Below are positions 8,885 to 18,008 of a DNA stretch of 64,000 nucleotides, one piece after another. The stretch is from positions 61,443-125,442 of the forward strand of contig CAYJIG010000002.1 of the NCBI GenBank assembly GCA_964370165.1, read 5' to 3'. Position 1 is the stretch's first letter, and every line of letters starts with the position of its first letter. The notes beneath the pieces are model-generated. The model ran no database searches. It was not told where the DNA came from and saw only the letters and a program-made list of their open reading frames with translations. The DNA comes from JAAYCI01 sp964370165. GTDB lineage: Bacteria; Bacillota; Clostridia; Oscillospirales; Ruminococcaceae. The position numbers and the translations under genes were made by a program.

Positions 8885-8919
8885 AGGCCAGCCGATAGCA
8901 AAAGCTACCGGCTAAGCCT
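8885..8919 (-). terminator. terminator of the DMT transporter gene
   Basis: A stem (8891-8899 with 8904-8912, one mismatch, loop AAAA) extended by AGGC/GCCT. On the minus strand it is followed by TTTTT, so it ends the DMT gene; the plus side lacks a T run. Confidence 0.65.
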
Positions 8920-8954
8920 AATATAACGGATAATCGGATTATTGCGGGCCATAG

Positions 8955-9863
8955 CTACACTTGAAGATTGACTAAAATCAAGCTGATAGTAGTTAGTGTT
9001 ACGGCAATGGCTTGGCGCTTATTGAAAGGTTCTTTAAACACAAGCGCACTGATTATGGTACTGGCTAACAAGTTACTGGCGGCCATGGTGGGGAACATGA
9101 TGGACGCAGGAATTGACTGTAATGCCAAAATCTGCACAATGTTACCAAAAGCATTTGGGATACCCATTACAGCGCCGGCTATAACTTCCTGCCGTGTGAA
9201 CTTGATTTTTGTGCCTCTTTTTTTGAACATGAAAAGCAAAAAATATAAAAAGCTGGAAGAAAAAAACGCAACCATGGTAAAATTCACCATATATTCGGGA
9301 AGTGCAAAAGATTGATACAGCTTGTTGTTGCTATCTAGAATACCGATACAAAATAGCGAACCAAAAAGAAAAATCGGCTGTACAAGTCTTGTTTTACCAC
9401 CAATACCTCCAGCCACTGCAAGCGCAACAATGGTGGAAATAACACCGATCCAGCGCAGAGAAGTCATTGTTTCGGAAAAAAGAATGATGGAGATAGCGAT
9501 AGAAATCAAAAAACCCGAACGACTAAATAAAGTGCTGATACCGGCGCCGTTATTACGTACATTTTTGTTTAGAAAAATAATATTTACAACATATAATGTA
9601 CCGGTGACAAAACCCAGCAAAAAAACAAAAAACATAGTGCCGGAGACACTTTTTTCACTGAAAACAGTAGTTAAATCAACGTCTTTAATGGCAGAGAAGG
9701 CAGACAGCATTCCTTGTGATACACACAATATAAGACTGACAGCGGCAGCAAAACCGTAGTTTATCATAGTGATATTGCCGGAGTCCCAGCCTTTTAAATG
9801 TGAAACTTTAAGAACCATTGTAAGGGTAAGGCTGATACCAACAGCACACAGCAAAAATATCAT
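8955..9863 (-). CDS. DMT superfamily (EamA-like) transporter
   Basis: A 302-residue protein with ten predicted membrane helices in two halves, as in drug/metabolite transporters. The second half ends in the typical helix 9-10 segment with IPASIMFPTMAASNLLAS and ALVFKEPFNKRQAIAV, close to the EamA consensus (E-x-x-x-x-x-Q-x-x-G). AGAGG precedes the ATG. It lies 107 bases downstream of the nucleoside hydrolase genes on the same strand, so it may export or import a related metabolite, but this is inferred from position only. Confidence 0.8.
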   Translation of the reverse strand: MIFLLCAVGISLTLTMVLKVSHLKGWDSGNITMINYGFAAAVSLILCVSQGMLSAFSAIKDVDLTTVFSEKSVSGTMFFVFLLGFVTGTLYVVNIIFLNKNVRNNGAGISTLFSRSGFLISIAISIILFSETMTSLRWIGVISTIVALAVAGGIGGKTRLVQPIFLFGSLFCIGILDSNNKLYQSFALPEYMVNFTMVAFFSSSFLYFLLFMFKKRGTKIKFTRQEVIAGAVMGIPNAFGNIVQILALQSIPASIMFPTMAASNLLASTIISALVFKEPFNKRQAIAVTLTTISLILVNLQV

Positions 9864-9970
9864 AAAAACCTCTTTTGGTTTGTTTTACATAATAAAAACG
9901 CACCGCAAATCACGGCAAGAATATACCGTGAAGTCTGTAAAATACAGGATGCGGCACGTTTATAATTATA

Positions 9971-10948
9971 TTAAGCTTTAGGTCCGTTTTTGAAAATGTC
10001 AAGCAACATCGAGGCAAACTTGTCAGGATCACCGCTAAACGCAAACCAGCAGTTGCGCTCTTCAGGATAATAACGTGGATCAATGATGGTTTGGCCTTCG
10101 CCGAAATCAGCAAGACCGATGTCCATATGAACGTGTTGTACATCTTTCAATACGGTGGGATCTAAAAGATAGCACACGGCTAAGGCATCGTGTACAGCGG
10201 CTGAATCAGGCACAGCCAAAGGTTGCATATGAGTATGCACGAAAATGCGTTGTTCCACAAGAGCTGCGGCAAACTCGCCGGCAACTGTGCCAAGAGCACG
10301 GAAGTCATCACAGTTGGCTTTTGTGAGGTATGCGGCATGAGTGGCATCCAGCGGCACCCATGTGATTTTAGCGCCACTTTGCAACACCCACAAGGCAGCT
10401 TCGGGATCAAAGAAAATGTTAAACTCAGAGCAAGAAGTGGAGTTCGACTCACGGCATGCACCACCCATGATGACAATTTCTTCAATGTTTTTAACAATGG
10501 TGGGATCAATCATCAAAGCAACAGCTAGGTTTGTAAGTGGACCTACAGGCACCAATGTGACAGGCTCTTTTGCGTTGCGAAGATATTCCACATAAAACAT
10601 AGGAGCAGGCATTTCTTCGGGTTGTAGACTGGTTTTTGGCAAGTCGAGATATTCTTCGTGCATTTGTATCAGTTTGCCGTCAATCACAACATGGCCACGA
10701 CTGGTGGAAGGCAGACGATTGTCCACAAGACCTTTCACAATGGGTTTTGGGCCGCCACGATATACAGGCACGTCTGCGCCCATAGCTTCCACTACACGTA
10801 GGGTGTTTTCAGTGGTTTTTTCAATGGGCTTGTTGCCGGCAACGGTGCACACAGCTACAAGATCAATTTCAGGAGACAAAATAGCCGCCATCAACGCCAC
10901 GGCATCATCACTTCCGGTATCCACATCTAATATGATTTTTTTAGCCAT
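9971..10948 (-). CDS. nucleoside hydrolase (IU-NH family), first of three
   Basis: IU-NH enzymes cleave the N-glycosidic bond of ribonucleosides to give base and ribose, using a calcium ion. The 325-residue protein has the calcium-binding start DVDTGSDDAVALM, the strand VTLVPVGPLTNLA, the IVIMGGA segment and the HDALAVCYLLDP histidine motif. AAGGAGG is nine bases before the ATG. It is the most downstream of three hydrolase genes in one run behind the nucleoside importer, with a 78-base gap before it. Base preference cannot be read from motifs. Confidence 0.92.
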   Translation of the reverse strand: MAKKIILDVDTGSDDAVALMAAILSPEIDLVAVCTVAGNKPIEKTTENTLRVVEAMGADVPVYRGGPKPIVKGLVDNRLPSTSRGHVVIDGKLIQMHEEYLDLPKTSLQPEEMPAPMFYVEYLRNAKEPVTLVPVGPLTNLAVALMIDPTIVKNIEEIVIMGGACRESNSTSCSEFNIFFDPEAALWVLQSGAKITWVPLDATHAAYLTKANCDDFRALGTVAGEFAAALVEQRIFVHTHMQPLAVPDSAAVHDALAVCYLLDPTVLKDVQHVHMDIGLADFGEGQTIIDPRYYPEERNCWFAFSGDPDKFASMLLDIFKNGPKA

Positions 10949-11026
10949 AGTATATATCCTCCTTGGGTTGCTGAATTAAACACTAATAAAAGTTTAATTC
11001 AAAATAAAATACGTCAAATATAGATG

Positions 11027-11950
11027 TTATCCCTCGTAATATGCCAACATATTATCCATGGCACTTAAAAAGGCTTTTTTATCAATATTTGTTAGTGCAA
11101 ATACATTTTTATCTGTGGGAATATGATGGCGCAAGTCGGCCACAGTACGGGCATACATGGGCCCCGGAGTGGTTTCGCAGTGTATGCATAGTTTTTCACC
11201 TGTAGCGTCGTTTTCCTGAAGTGCGGCTACCATTGCGGCAGCATCATGGATAACAAGTCCGGTTTCACCGCTTCTGTTTTGGCTTTGCTTGTATGTACCA
11301 AACATATCGCGTAATACACGCCACAGTTTTGTCCTACGGCTAAAAGTATAGTTCCATTCTTCGGTAGTCATACGAGTGGTTTCGGTGGCATTTAGCCCCG
11401 CCATGACAATGTTTGCGCCGCTACGGAATACTATCTCACACGCATGAGGATCGTGCATGATATTTGCCTCGCCAAATGTGAAGGCGTTACCGTTATCAAG
11501 GCTACCACCCATTATGACGATTTTGTCGATATAATTTGGTAAATCGTCATATTTCAGTAATGCTAAAGCTAAATTACTGAGGGGGCCTAAAGTGACAATG
11601 GTAAGCTTTCCGGCTTTTTTAGCTTCCTCATACATAACATCCCATGCATAAGCATCGTCTGCTTTTTTAGAAGCTACAGGAAACTTTGCATCGCCCACAC
11701 CGGTGGGTCCATGAAACACACCCATCTCGCCCGGAGGTAAAAGTAAGGGCGCAGCACGGCCTTTTGCCACACGTGTGTCCAGGCCCATAAGTTCGGTGAG
11801 ATTTAGCACGTTTTGAGTGGTATTTTCTACCGTAGCTGTGCCATAAACAGTGGTGATGGCCACAATTTCAAAATCGGGCATACTGCCTGCATATAAAATA
11901 GCAACGGAATCATCAATGCCGGCATCGGTGTCAATCAGCAGTTTTTTCAT
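11027..11950 (-). CDS. nucleoside hydrolase (IU-NH family), second of three
   Basis: A 307-residue IU-NH enzyme with DTDAGIDDSVAILYA at the N-terminus, TIVTLGPLSNLALAL, KIVIMGGSLDNG and IHDAAAMVAAL. All residues expected for calcium and ribose binding are present. Its start overlaps the stop of the third hydrolase gene (ATGA), so both are translated as a pair. It differs clearly from its neighbours, so the copies are old duplicates or separate subfamilies, not a recent tandem duplication. Confidence 0.92.
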   Translation of the reverse strand: MKKLLIDTDAGIDDSVAILYAGSMPDFEIVAITTVYGTATVENTTQNVLNLTELMGLDTRVAKGRAAPLLLPPGEMGVFHGPTGVGDAKFPVASKKADDAYAWDVMYEEAKKAGKLTIVTLGPLSNLALALLKYDDLPNYIDKIVIMGGSLDNGNAFTFGEANIMHDPHACEIVFRSGANIVMAGLNATETTRMTTEEWNYTFSRRTKLWRVLRDMFGTYKQSQNRSGETGLVIHDAAAMVAALQENDATGEKLCIHCETTPGPMYARTVADLRHHIPTDKNVFALTNIDKKAFLSAMDNMLAYYEG

Positions 11951-12906
11951 TGTGCGCTCCTCCTTTCACTTACGGTTTTACAAGCATCCAGCAAGGACTG
12001 TAAAAATGCAGGTCTGTCTACATCCAGCGCAAAGGTACCGTTGTATGGGTAGCTTCGGCGTGGCTCGGTACGCAAGTCTACAGACACACCGCCACGTGTG
12101 AAGTGACCGATAAGATCAACTTCCATGCGGCATTGTTCATACTTAAATAGTCGTGGCTGAACAAGTCCTAATACAGCACATGAATCATGCATGGGGCAAC
12201 CATCAAGACCGACGGTGTCCACATAATGTATAGAGAAAAAGTCTAAAAGTTCTGCCACGAAATCGGCAATGGGGTTACCTTGGTTACGGAAAAGCTCAAA
12301 CTCTTCTTTTAATATAAGAGCCTTATGGGTAACATCAAGGCCGTAAAGATCCACGGGAATACCGCTTTCCATTAAAACGTGGGCGCTTTCAGGATCTTGC
12401 CACACATTAAATTCAGCCACAGGGGAGCGGTTGCCTATGGCAAAACCACCACCCATGAAAGAAATTAGGCTGATTTTTTCTTTTAAATGTGGATAGCTAA
12501 GTAGGAAAATAGCAATGTTTGTGGCAGGGCCGGTGACGATAAGAGTAACAGGTACATCACTTTCCTCTACCACTTTTGCCATCATATCCCATGCTTTAAG
12601 GGGTGAAGCTTTTACAGGGGATGGTGTAAGTACCGGGCCATCCATACCACTTTTTCCATGCACATGAGTGCCCGGGTCGGTATCCACCATCATGGGTTTA
12701 TCTGCGCCGGAGGCAACAGGAATGTCGCTGCGGCCACAAAGTGCTAAAATATTCAGTGCGTTTTGTGTGGTGTTTTCCAGTGTGGAATTTCCGCACACAC
12801 AGGTGACAGCTTTGATGTCTATCGAATCACTGGCTAGTGCAGCTATCAGCGCGATAGCATCATCATGTCCCGGATCGCAATCAAAAATAACAGGAATTTT
12901 TCCCAT
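11947..12906 (-). CDS. nucleoside hydrolase (IU-NH family), third of three
   Basis: A 319-residue IU-NH enzyme: DCDPGHDDAIALIAA, the classic DxDPGxDD form, then VTLIVTGPATNIAIFLL, ISFMGGGFAIGN and MHDSCAVLGLVQP. The catalytic aspartate and the C-terminal histidine motif are intact. It is first of the three hydrolase genes and lies 30 bases behind the permease gene, so nucleosides brought in by the ABC system can be cleaved at once. AAGGAG precedes the ATG. Confidence 0.93.
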   Translation of the reverse strand: MGKIPVIFDCDPGHDDAIALIAALASDSIDIKAVTCVCGNSTLENTTQNALNILALCGRSDIPVASGADKPMMVDTDPGTHVHGKSGMDGPVLTPSPVKASPLKAWDMMAKVVEESDVPVTLIVTGPATNIAIFLLSYPHLKEKISLISFMGGGFAIGNRSPVAEFNVWQDPESAHVLMESGIPVDLYGLDVTHKALILKEEFELFRNQGNPIADFVAELLDFFSIHYVDTVGLDGCPMHDSCAVLGLVQPRLFKYEQCRMEVDLIGHFTRGGVSVDLRTEPRRSYPYNGTFALDVDRPAFLQSLLDACKTVSERRSAQ

Positions 12907-12936
12907 AGTTATCTTCTCCTTTTTATATAAGGGAGT

Positions 12937-13854
12937 TTATTTTTTAGATACTTTTTTGCCGATACGAATGCTCATCAAGCAAAGTCCGATAAGGGTAACA
13001 GCATAAGGAAGCATGTTGGCCAATTGGCTAGGCATACGATAACTTTGCGCTACGTTACCTATAGCTGTTGCACCGCCGAAGACCAGCGTCCAAAGCATTG
13101 TGAGCAGGGGATGTCCTCCACCAAGGTTTTGTGCGGCAATACCGATAAAGCCACGGCCTGCAATCATGTCACGAGTGAATGAAGAAAGATAACCCATTGT
13201 CATGAAGATGCCACCCAAAGATGCTAGCATACCGGAAATCATCAGTGCGGTAAATTTAATGCGGATAACATTTACACCAAGGCTTTGTGCAGCATGTGGG
13301 TTTTCGCCAACACTGCGGATACGCATGCCAAGCGGTGTTTTGAAGATGAATAAATATACCACGATAACTGATATGAACGAAACATATGTAAGGAGATTGT
13401 GACCGGAAAAAATATCGCCAAGTATAGGAATATCCTTTAAAATCGGGATATCTATGTTTGGGAAAGTTAGTGACGGTAAAGCGTTTGTATTAGCCTTTGA
13501 GTCGGTAAGCAGATACATTAAATATATAGTTCCGCCACTACCTAAAATATTGAGCGCTAGACCTACAAGCATGGTTTTAGTGTTTAAAACCAGCACGAAA
13601 TAGGCAAAAATGGCTGCAACGGCCATGCCGCTTAAAAGGCCGATAACAAGGCCACCAAGCAAGCTTTGGGTATAAGCACTGCCTATGACGCCACCTAAGG
13701 CGGCAAACAACATCATGCCCTCATAAGCAATACACAATATATCAGCTTTTGCACCAATGACAGCTGCCATGGCAACAAATAATAGAGGGGTACTCATACG
13801 TAAAATAGCATTTATAAAGTCGACGGAAAAAATATAGGCAATTAATCCTTCCAT
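12937..13854 (-). CDS. nucleoside ABC importer permease, NupQ/YufQ type
   Basis: A 305-residue inner membrane protein of the BPD_transp_2 family with about nine helices. It has the segment PLGMRIRSVGENPHAAQSLGVNV, the conserved coupling region of RbsC/NupQ-type permeases, and RGFIGIAAQNLGGGHPLL near the C-terminus. It pairs with the next upstream permease and the double ATPase to import nucleosides. Start and the previous stop are separated by only three bases. Confidence 0.88.
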   Translation of the reverse strand: MEGLIAYIFSVDFINAILRMSTPLLFVAMAAVIGAKADILCIAYEGMMLFAALGGVIGSAYTQSLLGGLVIGLLSGMAVAAIFAYFVLVLNTKTMLVGLALNILGSGGTIYLMYLLTDSKANTNALPSLTFPNIDIPILKDIPILGDIFSGHNLLTYVSFISVIVVYLFIFKTPLGMRIRSVGENPHAAQSLGVNVIRIKFTALMISGMLASLGGIFMTMGYLSSFTRDMIAGRGFIGIAAQNLGGGHPLLTMLWTLVFGGATAIGNVAQSYRMPSQLANMLPYAVTLIGLCLMSIRIGKKVSKK

Positions 13855-13857
13855 TTT

Positions 13858-14955
13858 TTAGCCCTCCTTTTCCGCAAGTGCAGCTTTTTGAGATGATTTT
13901 ACAATAGAGCGATGCTCCCAACCGGACAAGAAGCTTTCAGCAGCAACAAATATTATTACAACAGCCTGGATAATGCTTACCACTTCAGTAGGAACATCAG
14001 AAGTACGGCTGAGCACGTCAGCACTCATGCGAATATATGCCAAGAACAAAACTGCAAAAGGTACGTTTCTGGGGTTGTTGCGGCTAAGAACTGCAATCAT
14101 AACGCCGTCCCAGCCATGGCCGGTAAGACCGGTATATTTGAAACGATTGTACATTCCAAGCACTTCAATAGCGCCGCCGGAGCCTGCGATAAAACCTGCA
14201 AGAAGCTGGATGCCGATGATTGCCGCGCCAACTTTCATACCGGAATATTTAGCAAAATTACGGTTTTGGCCTATCATACGGATGCTATATCCAAACGAGC
14301 TTTTGTACAGTAAGATATATCCGCCTACAACCACTAAGATACCTATCAAAAGGCCGATGGTGATGTTGGCGCCACGGAATATACTTGGCAAAAGGGCAGT
14401 TTCGGCAAACTCGTAAGAAGCCTCGTAGCCTGCAGCAGGATCACGGTATTTGTTCAAGATAAAATAAAGGCCTAAGTAAAGAGCCACATAGTTTATCATA
14501 AGCGAAGCAACAACCGTTAAAACGCCAAGTTTTACGTGCATTATAGCCGGAATACCACAGATGACAGCACCTGCAAGACCGGCAAGCAGTATGCACAATA
14601 TGGGGTGAAGCCCAGCAGGAATGCCTACTTGGATGGCTATAGGAGTGCATACAAAAGCGCCCATGAAAAATGCACCCTCGGCCGAAAGGTTAATCTGTCC
14701 GCAAGAATACATAAGGCATACAGCAACACCGGTGAAAAGCAGTGGGATACACTTTTCAATCATCAATAAGAATCTATCAAAACTGGTGAGTGGTCCGAAC
14801 AAAAAGCTGAACATGTCTGTAGCGGGTTGGCTTGACACACTTACAATCAAGATAAATGCAATAACCAGCGAAATCATCACCGCAATGGTGGTACGCAAAA
14901 CATTAAAACGTTTCTCGATTTGTAAAGTGGGTGAAATGGCATTTCGTTTAAACAT
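13858..14955 (-). CDS. nucleoside ABC importer permease, NupP/YufP type
   Basis: A 365-residue permease with about ten helices, longer than its partner through an N-terminal cytoplasmic segment and an extra helix pair. The region FGYSIRMIGQNRNFAKYSGMKV is the cytoplasmic coupling motif; GLTGHGWDGVMIAVLSRNNP is typical of YufP-like proteins. It begins one base after the ATPase stop, with AAAGGGGG upstream. Together with the NupQ-type protein it forms the heterodimeric pore. Confidence 0.88.
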   Translation of the reverse strand: MFKRNAISPTLQIEKRFNVLRTTIAVMISLVIAFILIVSVSSQPATDMFSFLFGPLTSFDRFLLMIEKCIPLLFTGVAVCLMYSCGQINLSAEGAFFMGAFVCTPIAIQVGIPAGLHPILCILLAGLAGAVICGIPAIMHVKLGVLTVVASLMINYVALYLGLYFILNKYRDPAAGYEASYEFAETALLPSIFRGANITIGLLIGILVVVGGYILLYKSSFGYSIRMIGQNRNFAKYSGMKVGAAIIGIQLLAGFIAGSGGAIEVLGMYNRFKYTGLTGHGWDGVMIAVLSRNNPRNVPFAVLFLAYIRMSADVLSRTSDVPTEVVSIIQAVVIIFVAAESFLSGWEHRSIVKSSQKAALAEKEG

Positions 14956-14956
14956 G

Positions 14957-16543
14957 TTATAGCACCCCCTTTATTTCTTCGGATGATTGCTTTTTAACAC
15001 CAAGCATATATTCACCCAATATTTCTTCGTTTATTTGTGAGACGTCCGGGAAATAAGCCACAACTTGTCCGTCATACATGACAATGATAGAGTCGCTAAC
15101 AGTGAGCACTTCGGACAAATCGGCAGAAATAAGAAGCACGCCTGCATTTATTTCATCACGTAAGTCAATCAGCTTTGTTCGAATCAGCTCTGTAGCACCA
15201 ACATCAATGCCGCGAGTAGGATGACTGGCAAGTACCATTTTCGGAGTGGATGAAAACTCACGTGCAGCAACTACTTTTTGTATGTTACCGCCGGAAAGTG
15301 TGCGAACTTCGGCTTCGGGGCTGTCGCATTTTATAGCGAAATCTTTTACATAACCCTCGACAATTTTACGAACTTCTTTTTGACGAATAAGGCCGTTTTT
15401 CTGATATTCAGGCTTGTAGTATCGCTCAGCAAGAATATTTTCAGTGACAGATGCAGTGGCCGAAGCACCATACACCATGCGGTCTTCGTGGACCAGCGAC
15501 GCACCATGCTCGCGGATTTGACGAATGGTTTTGCCACGGATACTCATATTATCCAATATGATATCACCATCTTGTAAAGGAACAAGGCCGGATATCAGAT
15601 CTGAGAGTTCAGCTTGGCCGTTTCCTTCAACACCGGCAATACCTAAAATTTCACCTTTGCGCAGTGTGAAAGATAAATTGTCTAAAACAAGAGCACCAAA
15701 ACTATCACGATGACTTACATTTTTAATTTGAAGCACAGGCTCTGCGGGGTTTGCGGGCTCTTTGTCGATGGTAGAAAATACTTCTCGACCAACCATCATG
15801 CGGGCAATATCACTTTCGTTTACATCTTTGATGTTTTCAGTGCCTACCGTACGACCCCTGCGCAGTACAGTAATGCGATCACAAATAGACTTTACTTCGT
15901 TCAATTTGTGAGAAATGAAAATGATAGTGTGTCCGGAGTCACGCAATTTTTTCAGCTGTATGAAAAGTTCTTTTGTCTCTTGTGGTGTCAAAACTGCAGT
16001 GGGTTCGTCCAAAAGCAGTATTTTAGCACCACGAAGCAATATTTTCAAAATCTCTACACGTTGTTTATACCCAACCGAAAGATCTTTAATCTTTTTTTCG
16101 GGATCGATGGAGAGATCATATTTTTCGCTAATTTCTTTTGTCATGCGTACAGCCTTTTTATAATCAAAAAAGACACCGCTTTTTTTTGGCTCAGTGCCGA
16201 GCACCATATTTTCGGCAACGGTTAAAGAGTCAACAAGCATAAAATGCTGATGAACCATGCCTATGCCATAATCAAGTGCTTTCAAGGGGCTTTCAATGTT
16301 TACTTCTTCTCCTGCAAGTAAAATTTTACCTTCCTCGGGTGGTTCTTGCCCAAACAATACCTTCATCAGTGTAGTTTTACCTGCACCGTTTTCTCCCACA
16401 AGTCCATGAATTTCACCCTTGCGTACTGAAAACATTATGTCTTTGTTAGCAATGAATCCATTGGGATAGATTTTAGTGATGTTTTGCATGGAAAGAATAT
16501 CTTCCCCCAAAGGTAATGCTTCCATAGCCTTTGTTTTTTCCAT
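14957..16543 (-). CDS. nucleoside ABC importer ATP-binding protein, NupO/YufO type
   Basis: A 528-residue double ATPase. The first domain has P-loop GENGAGKTTLM, signature LSVGYKQRVE and Walker B ILLLDEPTAVLTP; the second has the degenerate P-loop GVEGNGQAE and signature LSGGNIQKV with ASHPTRGIDVGA, as usual in sugar and nucleoside importers. ATG 16543 is chosen because GGGAGG lies seven bases upstream; the frame extends nine codons further without an RBS. It powers import by the two permeases. Confidence 0.93.
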   Translation of the reverse strand: MEKTKAMEALPLGEDILSMQNITKIYPNGFIANKDIMFSVRKGEIHGLVGENGAGKTTLMKVLFGQEPPEEGKILLAGEEVNIESPLKALDYGIGMVHQHFMLVDSLTVAENMVLGTEPKKSGVFFDYKKAVRMTKEISEKYDLSIDPEKKIKDLSVGYKQRVEILKILLRGAKILLLDEPTAVLTPQETKELFIQLKKLRDSGHTIIFISHKLNEVKSICDRITVLRRGRTVGTENIKDVNESDIARMMVGREVFSTIDKEPANPAEPVLQIKNVSHRDSFGALVLDNLSFTLRKGEILGIAGVEGNGQAELSDLISGLVPLQDGDIILDNMSIRGKTIRQIREHGASLVHEDRMVYGASATASVTENILAERYYKPEYQKNGLIRQKEVRKIVEGYVKDFAIKCDSPEAEVRTLSGGNIQKVVAAREFSSTPKMVLASHPTRGIDVGATELIRTKLIDLRDEINAGVLLISADLSEVLTVSDSIIVMYDGQVVAYFPDVSQINEEILGEYMLGVKKQSSEEIKGVL

Positions 16544-16667
16544 AAATGCCTCCCAAAATAATATCGACATTCCAAAAGCTCATAAACACAGTAGGCTCTA
16601 TTCGCCAAACTAGAATATGTGCATATAAGTGCATATAAAGCTTTTTAAAACAACTTACAAATAAAGT

Positions 16668-16711
16668 GGGGGACACGTACCTTTCATTTTGGAAAGGATA
16701 CAGCGTCCCCC
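16668..16711. repeat. GC-rich palindrome, REP-like element or attenuator
   Basis: GGGGGAC (16668-16674) pairs with GTCCCCC (16705-16711), and CCTTTC (16680-16685) with GAAAGG (16692-16697) inside it. It lies in the 226-base gap between the BMP gene and the ATPase gene. Neither strand has a good T run. The GGGGAC...GTCCCC form recalls REP/RAYT-type palindromes of Clostridia (inference). It could also trim read-through so that the binding protein is made in excess. Confidence 0.6.
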
Positions 16712-16769
16712 CTGTTTCATTAATTATTTCATTAATTTGTTAAAACAGTGAACTCTTTAAATCGTTAGA

Positions 16770-17909
16770 TTAAGATGTAGCTTCTGCTTTAGCTTTCATA
16801 TCATCAATAAAAGCTTGGTCAGCGCCGATAGCAGTACCAACTTCGATATTGCCGTCGATAACATCTTGAGTGATAGTAGTTACTTCGTCTTGAATTTCTT
16901 GAGGAACGATAGCTTGATAGAACTCGTTATCGGCCAAACGCATACCACCTTCGGCTACACCTGCAAAGGAGTGTGTGCCCCATTCAATGGTGCCTTCTTG
17001 ATAATCCATCATCAAGTCATAGATAAGTGTGCGCAAGTCTTTCAAAACGCTGGTCATAACCCAAGCAGCAGTTTCAGGATCGTTTGCTTTCAGGCTTTCT
17101 GCTAAGTCCCAGTCAACGCCGATAGCGTAGTTTTGGTTTTCAGCAGCAGCTTCGGCAACGCCCAAGGAAGCAGAACCGCAAACAGCGTATACGATGTCAG
17201 CGCCTTGTTGGTATTGAGCAAGTGTAAGCTCTTTAGCTTTAGCAGTATCAGAGAAATCGCCGATGAAGGAGAATTTCACTTGAACTTCAGGATCTACATA
17301 TTTTGCGCCATCAACATAACCAGTCAAGAAGTCAAGGATAGCAGTGTTTTCCATGCCACCAACAAAACCGATAACTTTTTCGTCGTTGATGCCTTCAATG
17401 TCGGATTGTTGAGTCATCAAAGCTGCCAAAGCGCCGGCCAAGAAAGAACCTTCGTTTTGAAGAGCTTGGATGGATTTTACGTTGTCAAGGCCTTGTACTT
17501 CGATATCAAAAGCGATGTACATTTGCTCGGGGAATTCAGCAGCTGCTGTTTCCAGAGCTTCAGCCATGTTGTAAAAACCGGAAGCAACAATATCAAAGTC
17601 GCCGTTGGAAACTTCCATCATGGTGCTTTCGTTCAAAGCAGCGTCATATGCAAGCTCGATAGCTTGAACAGTGCCGCCAAATTCGGAAGTGTAGTCGGTA
17701 AGAGCAGCTTGAACCATGTCAGACAGGCCCATATCGCCAAGGTTACCGGCAACAACGTGAGCAATGGCAATGCCATCTTCGCCAGCAGCTTCGCTAGCAG
17801 CAGGTGCAGAAGCGTCAGCAGCAGGAGTGGAAGTAGCTTCGGTACCGCCACAAGCGGCCAATGCTGCTACCAATGTGCAAACAAGTAGTAAAGCAAGTAG
17901 TTTTTTCAT
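16770..17909 (-). CDS. BMP family nucleoside-binding lipoprotein
   Basis: A 379-residue extracellular binding protein. The N-terminus is a lipoprotein signal (KKLLALLLVCTLVAALAAC, lipobox LAAC, lipidated Cys at about 20), followed by a Thr/Ser/Ala-rich linker. The body is a PnrA/BMP fold with GDMGLSDM, DIVASGFYNM, VIGFVGGMENTAI and GADIVYAVCGSASLGVAEAA. BMP proteins bind purine or pyrimidine nucleosides. ATG 17909 is preferred over TTG 17912 since AGGAGGA is seven bases upstream. First gene of the importer operon. Confidence 0.93.
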   Translation of the reverse strand: MKKLLALLLVCTLVAALAACGGTEATSTPAADASAPAASEAAGEDGIAIAHVVAGNLGDMGLSDMVQAALTDYTSEFGGTVQAIELAYDAALNESTMMEVSNGDFDIVASGFYNMAEALETAAAEFPEQMYIAFDIEVQGLDNVKSIQALQNEGSFLAGALAALMTQQSDIEGINDEKVIGFVGGMENTAILDFLTGYVDGAKYVDPEVQVKFSFIGDFSDTAKAKELTLAQYQQGADIVYAVCGSASLGVAEAAAENQNYAIGVDWDLAESLKANDPETAAWVMTSVLKDLRTLIYDLMMDYQEGTIEWGTHSFAGVAEGGMRLADNEFYQAIVPQEIQDEVTTITQDVIDGNIEVGTAIGADQAFIDDMKAKAEATS

Positions 17910-18008
17910 CAAATAGTCCTCCTAAAAATTTTGATTGTGCAAATTTTCCTGCAATATCTATATAAAATGTAGAAAAGCATATGCCGTTCCACAAAAGCAG
18001 GCCATTAA

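Noticed and set aside
16619..16641. Repeated GCATATAA-like words, also seen near 39300
   Set aside because: Short AT-rich words; the resemblance is within chance for this base composition.
17133..17888. 251-codon open frame on the plus strand opposite the BMP gene
   Set aside because: It mirrors the lipoprotein gene, whose signal peptide and BMP motifs are clear; the antisense product has no family features or RBS.
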